A stretch of DNA of 50,330 nucleotides from Meridianimarinicoccus zhengii (lineage in GTDB: Bacteria; Pseudomonadota; Alphaproteobacteria; Rhodobacterales; Rhodobacteraceae). The stretch covers positions 1 to 50,330 of the forward strand of contig NZ_QDFI01000027.1 in NCBI RefSeq assembly GCF_003254465.1, read 5' to 3'. This document shows, one piece after another, positions 7,507 through 16,490 of the stretch. Both the position numbers and the translations under genes were made by a program. Numbering within the stretch: position 1 is the stretch's first letter; each line of letters opens with the position of its first letter. The notes below the pieces were generated by a model. It saw only the letters and a program-made list of their open reading frames with translations, was not told the DNA's origin and did no database searches.

Positions 7507-8442
7507 ATGAACGTCATCTTCAAGGGCACGCTCGCGGGCGCCGTGGTCGTCACCCTTTCGGGCGGCGCGATGGCCATGGACATCGCGTGGGTCCATTCCA
7601 ACGCGGCGGCGCAATCCGAACAGCGGGTGAAGGCCGGTTTCGAGGCGTGGCTTGCCGACAGCGGCAAGGACTGGAATGTCAGCTTCCTCGACAGCGGCGG
7701 GTCGGGCGAGGCGACGGCCTCGAACCTTCAGGACGCGGCGTCGCGGGGCGTGGATGCGATCATCATCACGATGTCCGACCTGCGCGCCAGCCGCGCCGCG
7801 ATCACCGCGGCCGCCGATGCGGGCATCCCGATCTTCTCGGTGGACAGCGGGTATATCGACGGCGTTGTCGTGGATGTCACCACGAACAACTGGGCCATGT
7901 CGGCGGACGTATCGCCCTATCTGCTCGACCAGATGGGCGGCGAGGGCAACCTAATCTTCCTGCGCATGGCCGAACACCATGGCACCCGCAAGCGCGGCGA
8001 CGTGATGGAGGACGTTCTTCAGGAATACCAGGGTGTCGAGGTCCTGGTCGAACACAACATCGACTACACGGCGTTCTTCGAGGACACGACCAGCCGCATG
8101 CAGGACTATGTCGCGCGCTTCGGCACCGATATCGATGCCGTCTGGGCGCCGTGGGACGAACCGGCGCAGGCGGCGATCAACGTGATGCAGGCGGCGGGGC
8201 TGACCGACGTCAAGGTGATCGGCATCGACGGCCATCCGCAGGCCGTGGCCGAGGTGTGCAAGCCTGACAGCATGATGATCGCCACCGTCAGCCAGCCGTT
8301 CGAAGGCATGGGTGCGCAGATCGGCGACTGGATCACCGCCATCGTCGAGAACGGCACCCCCGCCGAAGACGTGATCCCCGCGACGACCATCTACATGGAT
8401 GCGCCGCTGGTCACCAAGCAGAACTGCCAGGACTTCATGTAA
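7507..8442 (+). CDS. Sugar ABC transporter, periplasmic substrate-binding protein (RbsB type)
   Basis: 311 residues from ATG 7507, preceded by the strong site GGGGAGGAG. It has a signal peptide (residues 1 to about 23, ending GGAMAMD) and a two-lobed periplasmic-binding fold of the ribose/galactose class (GVDAIIITMSD, GIPIFSVDSG, LTDVKVIGIDGHPQA). It should capture a sugar or polyol in the periplasm for the ATPase and permease that follow. It is the first gene of the operon and is separated from the ATPase by 112 bp holding a hairpin, an arrangement that usually raises binding-protein mRNA levels. Ligand identity cannot be read from the sequence. Confidence 0.88.
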   Translation: MNVIFKGTLAGAVVVTLSGGAMAMDIAWVHSNAAAQSEQRVKAGFEAWLADSGKDWNVSFLDSGGSGEATASNLQDAASRGVDAIIITMSDLRASRAAITAAADAGIPIFSVDSGYIDGVVVDVTTNNWAMSADVSPYLLDQMGGEGNLIFLRMAEHHGTRKRGDVMEDVLQEYQGVEVLVEHNIDYTAFFEDTTSRMQDYVARFGTDIDAVWAPWDEPAQAAINVMQAAGLTDVKVIGIDGHPQAVAEVCKPDSMMIATVSQPFEGMGAQIGDWITAIVENGTPAEDVIPATTIYMDAPLVTKQNCQDFM

Positions 8443-8452
8443 CCTCCCGGTG

Positions 8453-8481
8453 GCCGCGGCGCGCCCTCGGGCCGCCGCGGC
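8453..8481 (+). other. Intercistronic hairpin between binding-protein and ATPase genes
   Basis: GCCGCGGCG (8453-8461) pairs perfectly with CGCCGCGGC (8473-8481) around an 11-base loop, 10 bp after the stop of the binding-protein gene. There is no U-tract. It probably protects or partly terminates the message so that binding protein exceeds membrane components. Confidence 0.45.
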
Positions 8482-8554
8482 GCTGGTGGTGTCCATCGAA
8501 CGAATGTCCCGAAATCCGCACCGCCCAGGCGGTGCGGCAGGGAAGGAGTGCGCC

Positions 8555-10066
8555 ATGCGCGTGCAACTCGAAAACCTTGTCATGGATTTCCCCGGAAGCC
8601 GCGCGCTCGACCATGTGAGCGCCGATTTCGGCTTCGACGAGGTGCACGGCCTCATCGGCGAAAACGGCGCGGGCAAGTCCACGCTGGTCAACATCCTCGG
8701 CGGATCGCTCGCGCCGACTGCTGGCACGGTATCCATCGGCGGCAAGCCCGTGACCTGCCGCACACCGCGCGACGCGCTGGAGCAGGGCATCGCCCATGTC
8801 AGCCAGGAAGGCAGCCTTGTGCCCGGCCTGACGGGGGCCGAGAATATCCTGCTGGGTGAGGAGCCCAGGCGCGCCGGCGTGATCTCACGCCGGGACCTGA
8901 TGGCGCGGGCGCAGGCGCTGCTGACAGAATGGTTCCCGCAGGTCCGTATCGCGCTCGACCGGCCGGTCGAGGACCTGGATATCGCGGATCGCAAGGTGAT
9001 CGAGATCGTGCGCGGCCTGCGCGGCGACATCCGGCTGCTGATCCTGGACGAGCCGACCGCGACCCTGCAGAGCCGGGAAAAGGCACAACTGTGGGACATC
9101 ATCCGCAGCCTGCCCGGACGCGGTGTGGGTGTCGTGCTCATCAGCCATTTCCTGTCGGAAATCCGCGCATTGTCTGACCGGATCACCGTGCTTCGCGACG
9201 GGGTGCATGTGGCGACCCTGCCAGCCGACAGCGCGACCGAGGGCGCGCTTGTGGACCTGATGCTGCGTCGCACGGGCAGCGGTGCCGGTCTCGGCATGCG
9301 CAGGGACATCCCGCACCCCGGTGCGCCGGTCCTGTCCGTGCGCGACTGGCAGGCAGGTGGCGTGCAGGTGCCGGACTTCACACTCCGCGCGGGCGAGATC
9401 GTCGGCCTGATCGGTCTGACCGGCGCGGGGCATTTCGGCTTTGCCCGGTCGCTCTACACGCAGGCGGGGCTGGTCGGCGGCAGGATGCAGGTGGGTGCAA
9501 CCGATGTCACGGACCGTGGCCCACGGGCCATGCAGCGCCACGGGATCGGCTTCGTGCCCGACAACCGGATGACCTATGCGCTGTCCGGCGAAGGCAGCAT
9601 CGTCGAGAACCTGTCGATGGTGCATCCCGAATGCGCGAAGATCCTGCCGGGCGGCATTCTCAGCCGGCGCCGTGAGACCCAAGAGGGCGCACGGATCTTC
9701 GATCTGCTCGGTATCCGCGCCAGCGGTCAGGGCCAGCAGGTCAAGACACTGTCGGGCGGCAACAAGCAGAAGGTCAGCCTTGGCAAATGGCTCTACGGGG
9801 CTGCGGGCCGATACCGCGCGATGATCTTCGTTGAGCCGACCGAGGGTGTCGATATCGGCGCAAAGCAGGAAATCTACGGCCACATCCGCAAGCTGGCGGC
9901 CGAGGGCGCGGGGATTATCGTCGCGTCGTCGGACCTGCTGGAAATCGAGCACCTGGCACACCGGGTCGTGCCCTTCGTGGCCGGGCAGGCCGGGAACGAC
10001 ATCGCCGCCGCCGAATTTTCCGAAGCCCGGTTCATCGCCGCCATGGCAGGAGAGACCACACAATGA
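8555..10066 (+). CDS. Sugar ABC transporter, tandem-domain ATP-binding protein
   Basis: 503 residues from ATG 8555 (site GGAAGGAG). There are two ABC domains, as in RbsA/XylG/MglA. Domain 1 has an intact Walker A (GENGAGKST) and Walker B (LLILDEPTA) but a degenerate signature (EDLDIADRKVIEI). Domain 2 has a degenerate Walker A (GLTGAGHFGFAR, no GKS/T), a good signature (LSGGNKQKV) and a Walker B with Val-Glu-Pro in place of Asp-Glu-Pro. This split, with one competent site built from complementary halves, is common in this subfamily. It energises import with the permease, whose ATG overlaps this stop by four bases. Confidence 0.9.
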   Translation: MRVQLENLVMDFPGSRALDHVSADFGFDEVHGLIGENGAGKSTLVNILGGSLAPTAGTVSIGGKPVTCRTPRDALEQGIAHVSQEGSLVPGLTGAENILLGEEPRRAGVISRRDLMARAQALLTEWFPQVRIALDRPVEDLDIADRKVIEIVRGLRGDIRLLILDEPTATLQSREKAQLWDIIRSLPGRGVGVVLISHFLSEIRALSDRITVLRDGVHVATLPADSATEGALVDLMLRRTGSGAGLGMRRDIPHPGAPVLSVRDWQAGGVQVPDFTLRAGEIVGLIGLTGAGHFGFARSLYTQAGLVGGRMQVGATDVTDRGPRAMQRHGIGFVPDNRMTYALSGEGSIVENLSMVHPECAKILPGGILSRRRETQEGARIFDLLGIRASGQGQQVKTLSGGNKQKVSLGKWLYGAAGRYRAMIFVEPTEGVDIGAKQEIYGHIRKLAAEGAGIIVASSDLLEIEHLAHRVVPFVAGQAGNDIAAAEFSEARFIAAMAGETTQ

Positions 10067-11046
10067 GTTCGCCGACCTTGACCGCAACGCAGGCGCCGGC
10101 GCACGGCCAGCGCCGCCAGTGGGTGCAGAAATACTCGACGCTCGTCGTGCTGGTGCTGATGTTCCTCGGGTTCTCGCTGTTCGTGGACAGGTTCATGACC
10201 GTGTTCAACCTGACCAACATCCTGCAGCAGATCGCGATCCTGACCATCGTCGGCACCGGCCTGACCTTCGGCTTCGCCGCCCGCGAGATCGACCTGTCCG
10301 TGGGCTACACGGTCGGTCTGGCGGGCATTCTCGTGCCGCTCTTGCTGGTCGGGGGCACGCCACTGCCGCTTGCGCTGCTGGCGGGGCTTGCGGCGGGGCT
10401 GGTCGTGGGGTTGGTCAACGGGCTGCTTGTCACGCGGGTCGGCATCCCGTCGCTGATCGCCACGCTGGCCATGGGGTCGATCCTGTTCGGCGTGAACTTC
10501 CTCGCGACCGGCGGGCGGGCGATCTATGGCGGGCTGCCCGACAGCTACCTGTTTCTCGGACAGGGGCGGCTCTGGGGCATTCCGGTGCTTGCCTTCTTCA
10601 TGGCGGCATCCGTGATCGTCGGCTGGTTCGTGATGGAGCGCACGATCTTCGGGCGCTACGTCTATGCCGTGGGCGGCAACCAGAAGGCGGCCGAACTGTC
10701 CGGTGTGCGGGTCACGTTCTACCGCACCGCCGCGCTGGTGATCGTATCGGTCTTCGCGGTCGTCGCCGGAACGCTTCTGGCCGCGCGACTGGGGTCGGGC
10801 CAGCCGAACGTGGGCGAACGCTACCTGCTCGACGGTCTGGCGACGGTCTTCATCGGGATGACCATGTTCCGCCCGGGCACGGCAACCGTTCTCGGCACAT
10901 TCTGCGGCGCGCTGTTCATCGGCGTCATCAACAACGGCCTGAACCTGATCGGGATGGATACCTACATCCAGAACATCGTGAAGGGCGTCATCATCCTGAT
11001 TGCGGTGGCCATCGTGTCGCGCACCACCAAACTCAAGCTTCTGTGA
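10063..11046 (+). CDS. Sugar ABC transporter, permease (BPD_transp_2 family)
   Basis: A 327-residue polytopic membrane protein with about 8-10 hydrophobic segments. It carries family landmarks EIDLSVGYTVGLAG after the third segment and VGGNQKAAELSGV in the cytoplasmic loop that contacts the ATPase. It starts in an ATGA overlap with the ATPase gene. Only one permease gene is present, so the channel is presumably a homodimer, as in RbsC. The E1alpha gene starts 8 bp after its stop, which ties transport and the dehydrogenase-type genes into one transcript. Confidence 0.9.
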   Translation: MSSPTLTATQAPAHGQRRQWVQKYSTLVVLVLMFLGFSLFVDRFMTVFNLTNILQQIAILTIVGTGLTFGFAAREIDLSVGYTVGLAGILVPLLLVGGTPLPLALLAGLAAGLVVGLVNGLLVTRVGIPSLIATLAMGSILFGVNFLATGGRAIYGGLPDSYLFLGQGRLWGIPVLAFFMAASVIVGWFVMERTIFGRYVYAVGGNQKAAELSGVRVTFYRTAALVIVSVFAVVAGTLLAARLGSGQPNVGERYLLDGLATVFIGMTMFRPGTATVLGTFCGALFIGVINNGLNLIGMDTYIQNIVKGVIILIAVAIVSRTTKLKLL

Positions 11047-11054
11047 GGCAAGCC

Positions 11055-12107
11055 ATGACCCCCCCCGAAACCGCTGCCGCGTCCCGGACGGCGCCGCAGT
11101 CCAACACCGATCTGCTGGGCCTTTACACCGACATGCGCCGCGTGCGCACCTTCGAGGAACGGGTGGGCGAACTGTTCGTCCGCGGGCAGAGCGCGGGGTC
11201 CATGCTGCACCTGTCCATCGGCGAGGAATCCGCCGCCGTGGGGGTGTGTTCCGCCATGCGCGACGGCGACACCTTCACGACCCACCATCGCGGGCACGGG
11301 ATCTTCCTGGCGCGCGGGGCCGATCCGAACCGGATGATGGCCGAGATCGCGGGCAAGCAGGACGGGTATTGCCACGGCAAGGGCGGGTCCATGCACATCG
11401 CGGACATGGGGCTGGGCCATCTGGGCGCCAATGCCATCGTCGGCGGCGGCATCCCGGCGGTCGTGGGTGCGGGGCTGGTGGCCAAGCGCCGGGGTACCGG
11501 GGCGGTGTCCATCGCGTTCTTCGGCGACGGGGCCATGCAGCAGGGCATCCTGTACGAGTCGATGAACATGGCCGCGCTGTGGGACCTGCCAGTGATGTTC
11601 GTGTGCATCAACAACCAGTACGGGATGGGCACGCGGGTGGACCAGGCGACGCGCGCCACGAAATTCGAGGAACGCGCCATCGCCTTCGGGCTCGCGGGCC
11701 GCGCGGTGGACGGTCTTGACGTGCTGGAGGTCCGGGAGGCCGCGGCCGAACTGGTGGACGGCGCACGGACAGGCAAGCCTGCGTTCCTGTCGGTGGATTG
11801 CTACCGCTTCTTCGGCCACGCCCGCAAGGACAAGAGCCCCTATCGCACCGAGGCGGAGGAAACCGCCGGGCGCAAGCGCGACCCGGTCGCCCATGCCCGC
11901 GCCGCCCTGCTGGATGCCGGGACGGACGAAGCGCTTCTGGACCGGATCGACGGGGATGCCGCCACCGAGATGGACGCGACGATCGATTTCGCCGTCGCCT
12001 CGGCGGAGCCGCCACTGTCGAGCATGTTCCTTGACGTCTACGGCCCGGACGAGCCGATGCCGGAACCGCTGGCAACCCGTATCGACCGCGTTCTGGCAAG
12101 GGAGTGA
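11055..12107 (+). CDS. Acetoin/2-oxoacid dehydrogenase-type E1 alpha subunit (thiamine-diphosphate dependent)
   Basis: 350 residues from ATG 11055. It has the E1alpha signatures: the HLSIGEESAAVGV region, THHRGHGIFLARG, YCHGKGGSMHIAD, and the ThDP/Mg motif from GDGAMQQG to CINNQYGMGT. It resembles acetoin dehydrogenase AcoA and branched-chain E1alpha more than pyruvate dehydrogenase AceE. In acetoin dehydrogenase the alpha2beta2 E1 cleaves a methyl-ketol and passes the acyl group to lipoyl-E2. Position between a sugar importer and a sugar kinase suggests that the substrate is sugar-derived rather than acetoin itself. Confidence 0.85.
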   Translation: MTPPETAAASRTAPQSNTDLLGLYTDMRRVRTFEERVGELFVRGQSAGSMLHLSIGEESAAVGVCSAMRDGDTFTTHHRGHGIFLARGADPNRMMAEIAGKQDGYCHGKGGSMHIADMGLGHLGANAIVGGGIPAVVGAGLVAKRRGTGAVSIAFFGDGAMQQGILYESMNMAALWDLPVMFVCINNQYGMGTRVDQATRATKFEERAIAFGLAGRAVDGLDVLEVREAAAELVDGARTGKPAFLSVDCYRFFGHARKDKSPYRTEAEETAGRKRDPVAHARAALLDAGTDEALLDRIDGDAATEMDATIDFAVASAEPPLSSMFLDVYGPDEPMPEPLATRIDRVLARE

Positions 12108-12113
12108 CCGACC

Positions 12114-13088
12114 ATGGTTGAGATGACATATCGCGACGCACTGCGTCAGGCGCTGATCGATGCGATGACCGAGAACGACGATATCTTCGTGATCGGCGAA
12201 GAGGTCGGGCGCTATGGCGGGGCCTACGGCGTCACCAAGGGGCTGATCGACCAGTTCGGGCCGGAACGGCTGCTGGACACGCCGATTTCCGAACCGGCAA
12301 TCGTGGGCACCGCCGTGGGCGCTGCCATGGCCGGGATGCGCCCCGTGGCCGAACTGATGTATGTCGATTTCATCGGCATGACGATGGACCAGTTGTGCAA
12401 CCAGGCCGCCAAGATCCGCTACATGTTCGGCGGCCAGATCGGTGTGCCGATGGTGCTGCGCACGCAAGGGGGCACGGGCCGGTCGGCAGGCGCGCAGCAT
12501 TCCCAAAGCCTTGAGGCCTATGTGATGCACACGCCGGGCCTGCGGCTGGCGATGCCGGGCACGGTGGCCGACGCCTATCACCTGCTGCGCATGGCGTTGA
12601 CCCAGCCCGACCCGGTGGTGTTCATCGAACACAAGGCCCTTTACGCCATGAAGGAGGACGTGGACCTGACCGCGCATGTCCCGGACTGGGGCAAGGCGGC
12701 CGTGCGCCGGCGCGGCACGGACGTGGTGATCGTGACCTATTCGCGCCAGGTGCACTACGCGATGCAGGCGGCCGAGGCGCTGGCCGGGCAGGGGATCGAG
12801 GCGACGGTGATCGACCTGCGCACGCTCAATCCGCTGGATTTCGACACGATCCGGGCGGAGGTCGAACACGTCGGGCGCGCCATGGTGGTGTCCGAAGGGC
12901 CGCTGACCGCGGGCGTGGCGGCAGAGCTGGCCGCACGCATCTCCGAGGAATGTTTCGACTTCCTGCACGATCCGGTCATCCGCATCGCGGGCGAGGACAT
13001 CCCGATTTCGGTGTCCGTCGCGCTGGAGGCGGGGTCCGTCCCCTCGGCGGAGATCGTCGAACAGACGGCGCGGAAGCTGGTGGCATGA
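12114..13088 (+). CDS. Acetoin/2-oxoacid dehydrogenase-type E1 beta subunit
   Basis: 324 residues from ATG 12114 (GGGAG site), 6 bp after E1alpha. It shows typical E1beta features: VIGEEVGRYGGAYGVTKGL, the DTPISE segment, MPMVLRTQGG-like GVPMVLRTQGGTG, AQHSQSLEAY and the C-terminal transketolase domain (VVIVTYSRQVHYAM, VIDLRTLNPLD). It forms the E1 heterotetramer with the preceding gene and contributes to the ThDP site. Its stop overlaps the E2 ATG (ATGA), so E1 and E2 should be made in matched amounts. Confidence 0.87.
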   Translation: MVEMTYRDALRQALIDAMTENDDIFVIGEEVGRYGGAYGVTKGLIDQFGPERLLDTPISEPAIVGTAVGAAMAGMRPVAELMYVDFIGMTMDQLCNQAAKIRYMFGGQIGVPMVLRTQGGTGRSAGAQHSQSLEAYVMHTPGLRLAMPGTVADAYHLLRMALTQPDPVVFIEHKALYAMKEDVDLTAHVPDWGKAAVRRRGTDVVIVTYSRQVHYAMQAAEALAGQGIEATVIDLRTLNPLDFDTIRAEVEHVGRAMVVSEGPLTAGVAAELAARISEECFDFLHDPVIRIAGEDIPISVSVALEAGSVPSAEIVEQTARKLVA

Positions 13089-14638
13089 CGACAGGCACGC
13101 TGAAGATGCCCCGGCTGGGCGAGACCATGGACCAGGGGCAGATCGCAAGCTGGCTGGTTGCCGAGGGCGACAGCTTCGCCCGTGGCGACCCGCTGATCGA
13201 GGTGGAGACCGACAAGACCGTGGTGGAGTATCCCGCTCTCGGTCCGGGCGTGCTGACCGAGCGGCTTGTGGCCGAAGGCGACACCGTGCCGGTCGGGGCG
13301 CCCATCGCGCGGGTCGATACCGGCGACGGGCCGGACTGGACGGTGGAGGGTGACGACACGCCGTCCGCGGTCGCGCCTGAACCGGATGCGCCTGAACCGG
13401 TGACGCAGGTGACCGATCTGCTGATGCCCCGGCTTGGGGAGACGATGGAAACCGGGGACATCGCCGCGTGGTTGATCCAGCCCGGCGACAGCTTCGCCCG
13501 CGGCGATGCGATCCTGGAGGTTGAAACCGACAAGACCGTGGCCGAGGTGCCCGCGCTCGTGGCCGGGACGCTGGTGGAGATCCTTGCCGAAGCGGGCCAG
13601 ACCGTGACCGTCGGTGCGCCCATCGCACGGATCGAAACCGGGGAGGCTGTGGACACCCCTGCGCCCGTGCCTGCGAAGTCGGACCCGGCTGTCGCAGCGC
13701 CGGCCAAGCCGATCCCCGCGCGTCCAGCCGCCGGGGCGGATGGTACGCCGCTGCGGGCCACCCCTGTCGCCCGCCGTCTGGCCCGGCGCGCGGGGGTTGC
13801 GCTGTCCGCGCTGACGGGTACCGGGCGCCGCGGACGGATCGAGGCGCGGGACGTGACCGCTGCTGCCGCCTCGCCCGCGGGCCTGCGGGTCACGCAAGGC
13901 ATCGCTTGTGCCGAAACCGGCCCTGCGGACGGCACGCCGGTCCTGCTGCTGCACGGCTTTGCCGGGGACCACACCACCTTTGCCGGACTGTCCCACGCGT
14001 TAGGCCGGGCCGGGTGCCGTGTCGTCGCCGCCGACCTGCCCGGGCATGGTGCGACCGTGGCCGGGGCGGACGATCCAGACACGCTCGCCGCCGCCATGCT
14101 GCCCTTCGCCCGCACGCTGCCGCGGGGGGTGCATGTGGTGGCCCATTCGCTGGGGGCGCTGCCCGCCGTTCGGATGGCCGAGGCGGGCCTTGCGGCATCG
14201 CTGACGCTGATCGCGCCCGCAGGACTGGGCAGCCATATCGACGCCGGCTTCATCGACGGGCTGGCCGCCGCGCAAAGCCCCGGCAGCGTGGGCCACCTGC
14301 TGCGCCGCATGACCGACGGCCCGAACGGCCTGTCGGACGACGCGGTCGCGCAGATCCACGCGACGCTCGCGCAGGGCCGCCTGCGGGGGCTTGCCGCGGC
14401 GCTGCACGGGCCGGGCGGGCAGAGCGTGAACCTTGTGCCCGCGCTCGCGCGGCTGGCTGACCGCATGCCCGTGCGCATCGTCGTGGGCCATCGTGACCGC
14501 GTGGTGGACTGGCGCGATGCACTGGCCGTGTCGCCGATGGTCGCGGTGCATCATGTCCCGCAAGCCGGGCACATGCCGCATTGGGAAGCGCCGCTCGAGG
14601 TGCGCGCCCTGATCCTGAAAGCCGTGGGAGCAACGTGA
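13085..14638 (+). CDS. AcoC-like E2: two lipoyl domains, E1/E3-binding domain and alpha/beta-hydrolase domain
   Basis: 517 residues. There are two near-identical lipoyl domains (about 4-78 and 111-186) with acceptor lysines Lys44 and Lys150, both in VETDKTV. A peripheral-subunit-binding domain follows (about 223-256, ATPVARRLARRAGVAL and GTGRRGRI). The C-terminal half is an alpha/beta-hydrolase (about 284-515) with nucleophile elbow AHSLG (Ser355), HGFAG oxyanion region and the HMPHWE histidine, in place of the CAT acetyltransferase domain. AcoC proteins of acetoin dehydrogenase also have an alpha/beta-hydrolase fold, but usually with a single lipoyl domain in about 370 residues. It should transfer the acyl group from E1 to CoA. 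No E3 gene is nearby; a housekeeping E3 may serve. Confidence 0.85.
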   Translation: MTTGTLKMPRLGETMDQGQIASWLVAEGDSFARGDPLIEVETDKTVVEYPALGPGVLTERLVAEGDTVPVGAPIARVDTGDGPDWTVEGDDTPSAVAPEPDAPEPVTQVTDLLMPRLGETMETGDIAAWLIQPGDSFARGDAILEVETDKTVAEVPALVAGTLVEILAEAGQTVTVGAPIARIETGEAVDTPAPVPAKSDPAVAAPAKPIPARPAAGADGTPLRATPVARRLARRAGVALSALTGTGRRGRIEARDVTAAAASPAGLRVTQGIACAETGPADGTPVLLLHGFAGDHTTFAGLSHALGRAGCRVVAADLPGHGATVAGADDPDTLAAAMLPFARTLPRGVHVVAHSLGALPAVRMAEAGLAASLTLIAPAGLGSHIDAGFIDGLAAAQSPGSVGHLLRRMTDGPNGLSDDAVAQIHATLAQGRLRGLAAALHGPGGQSVNLVPALARLADRMPVRIVVGHRDRVVDWRDALAVSPMVAVHHVPQAGHMPHWEAPLEVRALILKAVGAT

Positions 14639-14973
14639 TGACGACCGATCCGAAACAGGCCCTCGACGCCGCGAAGACCCGCATGGCAGCTTTCGCCAAG
14701 GCCGCACCCGGCGCGATGCGCGGCTTTTCCGGCATCGCCGCCGCGGTCGGAAAGGACGGCGCGCTGAGTGCTGCGCAGAAGGAACTTGTGGCCACGGCCC
14801 TGGCGGTGGCCAAGGGCTGCGACGACTGCATCCTGTATCACGTCGCCGCGGCAAAGCAGCTAGGCGCGACCGAGGCGGCACTGGTCGAAACGCTCGAGGT
14901 CTGTGTTGAAATGGGGGGCGGACCGGCGATCATGTATGCCGGCAAGGCGCTGGAGGCCTATCGCGCCGACTAG
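14638..14973 (+). CDS. Carboxymuconolactone decarboxylase/AhpD-like protein
   Basis: 111 residues, starting in a one-base overlap with the E2 stop (TGATG). It is a small helical protein of the CMD family with the redox pair Cys-Asp-Asp-Cys followed by ILYHV, as in AhpD (CxxC...H). AhpD uses lipoyl groups on E2 as its electron source for peroxide reduction, so a role in redox maintenance of the lipoyl domains or as a lipoamide-linked adaptor of this complex is plausible. A catalytic decarboxylase role is less likely because the CxxC is kept. Operon position supports functional coupling to the E2. Confidence 0.8.
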   Translation: MTTDPKQALDAAKTRMAAFAKAAPGAMRGFSGIAAAVGKDGALSAAQKELVATALAVAKGCDDCILYHVAAAKQLGATEAALVETLEVCVEMGGGPAIMYAGKALEAYRAD

Positions 14974-14999
14974 CCGGGAAACGACGAGGGAGGAGTCTC

Positions 15000-16490
15000 A
15001 TGGCCTATGTCCTGACCGCCGATGGCGGCACCGAAAGCCTGCGCGCGCGGGTCTACGACCTGAACGGCACCTGCCTGGGCAGCCATGCGGTGCCCTATCG
15101 GACCGAGTTTGCGGCTGGCGCACGCGCCGAGCAGGACCCAGCCGACTGGTGGGCGAATTTCGTGACCGCTTCGCGGGCGGCGATCGCCGCGGCGGCGGTC
15201 GATCCGGGGGCGATCGAGGCCATCGCCTATGCGACCACGAGTTGCAGCGTCGTCGCGCTGGACCGGAACGGGGACGCCCTGCGCCCCGCGCTGATCTGGA
15301 TGGACGTGCGCGCCAATGCGGAAGCCGACGCGGTGCTGGCCACGGGCGATCCCGCGCTGGCCTTGAACGGTGCGGGTGGCGGGCCGGTGTCGGCCGAGTG
15401 GATGATCCCCAAGGCGCTCTGGCTGAAGCGCAACGACCCGCAGGTCTATGACCAAGCCTATCGCATCTGCGAATACCAGGACTACCTGACATACAAGCTG
15501 ACGGGCGAATGGGCGGCATCCCTGAACAATGTCGGGCTGCGCTGGCACTACCGCAACGACGCCGGGGGCTGGGCCGCCAGTCTGGTCGACGCGCTGGGAA
15601 TGGGCGATCTTGTCGGCAAATGGCCGTCCCGCGTTGTCGCGCCCGGCGAGGTCGTCGGCACCCTGACGGCGCATGCGGCTGCGGCGCTGGGGCTGAGGCA
15701 ATCCGTCCGGGTCGTGCAGGGCGGCGCGGATGCGCTGATCGGCATGATCGGGCTTGGCGTGTCGCAGCCCGGCCAGCTTGCGATGATCACCGGGTCGTCG
15801 CATCTGCAATTCGGCGTGACCGACGCGGCGTTGAACGCGCCGGGGGTGTGGGGGTCCTACGCCGATATCGTGTATCCTGGCCGCCACATCGTCGAGGGCG
15901 GGCAGACCTCCACCGGGTCGATCATCAACTGGCTCGGGCGGCTGACCGGCGGTCTGGATTACGACACGCTCAACGCGAAGGCGGCGGCGCTGGAGCCGGG
16001 CTGCGACGGGCTGATCGTGCAGGACCATTTCCAGGGCAACCGGACACCGTTCACGGACCCGCTGTCGCGCGGCGCCATCGTCGGGCTGACGCTGGCCCAT
16101 GAAACGCATCACATCTTCCGCGCCATCATGGAGGGGATCGGGTTCGGCACCCGTGCCATCCTCGATGCCTTCGCGCAGGCGGGCTATACCGGGTCCGAGA
16201 TCACGGTGGGCGGCGGCGCCGCGGCGTCGGACCTGTGGCTGCAGATCCATGCCGACACGTCGGGCCTGCCGATCCGGCTGCCCGCGTCGCCCGACGCGCC
16301 CTCCACGGGGTCGGCGGTATTGGCGGCCCATGGCGCGGGGCATTTCGATAGCATCGACGACGGCATCGCCGCGATGGTGCATCCGGGCCGGACCATCGAC
16401 CCGATCCCGGCCAATGTCGCGAAATACGACGTGATCTACCGGCGCTACCGCGCGCTTTATCCGGCAATGAAGGGCGTGGCCGATGCCTGA
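15000..16490 (+). CDS. FGGY-family carbohydrate kinase
   Basis: 496 residues from ATG 15000 behind GGGAGGAG. It is an FGGY kinase in both domains: N-terminal phosphate motif LTADGGTESLRARVYD, central RPALIWMDVRAN with the usual catalytic Asp region, and C-terminal GGGAAASDLW adenosine motif. These enzymes phosphorylate pentoses, pentuloses, polyols, glycerol or AI-2 from ATP. It is 26 bp after the AhpD-like gene and overlaps the next dehydrogenase by eight bases. Its substrate is probably the imported sugar or its oxidised ketose. Xylulokinase and erythritol kinase are the nearest well-known types, but specificity cannot be read from motifs. Confidence 0.87.
   Translation: MAYVLTADGGTESLRARVYDLNGTCLGSHAVPYRTEFAAGARAEQDPADWWANFVTASRAAIAAAAVDPGAIEAIAYATTSCSVVALDRNGDALRPALIWMDVRANAEADAVLATGDPALALNGAGGGPVSAEWMIPKALWLKRNDPQVYDQAYRICEYQDYLTYKLTGEWAASLNNVGLRWHYRNDAGGWAASLVDALGMGDLVGKWPSRVVAPGEVVGTLTAHAAAALGLRQSVRVVQGGADALIGMIGLGVSQPGQLAMITGSSHLQFGVTDAALNAPGVWGSYADIVYPGRHIVEGGQTSTGSIINWLGRLTGGLDYDTLNAKAAALEPGCDGLIVQDHFQGNRTPFTDPLSRGAIVGLTLAHETHHIFRAIMEGIGFGTRAILDAFAQAGYTGSEITVGGGAAASDLWLQIHADTSGLPIRLPASPDAPSTGSAVLAAHGAGHFDSIDDGIAAMVHPGRTIDPIPANVAKYDVIYRRYRALYPAMKGVADA

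Noticed and set aside
12755-14881. Long minus-strand frames opposite the E1/E2 genes
   Set aside because: These are shadows of well-supported plus-strand genes in GC-rich DNA, with no family motifs of their own.
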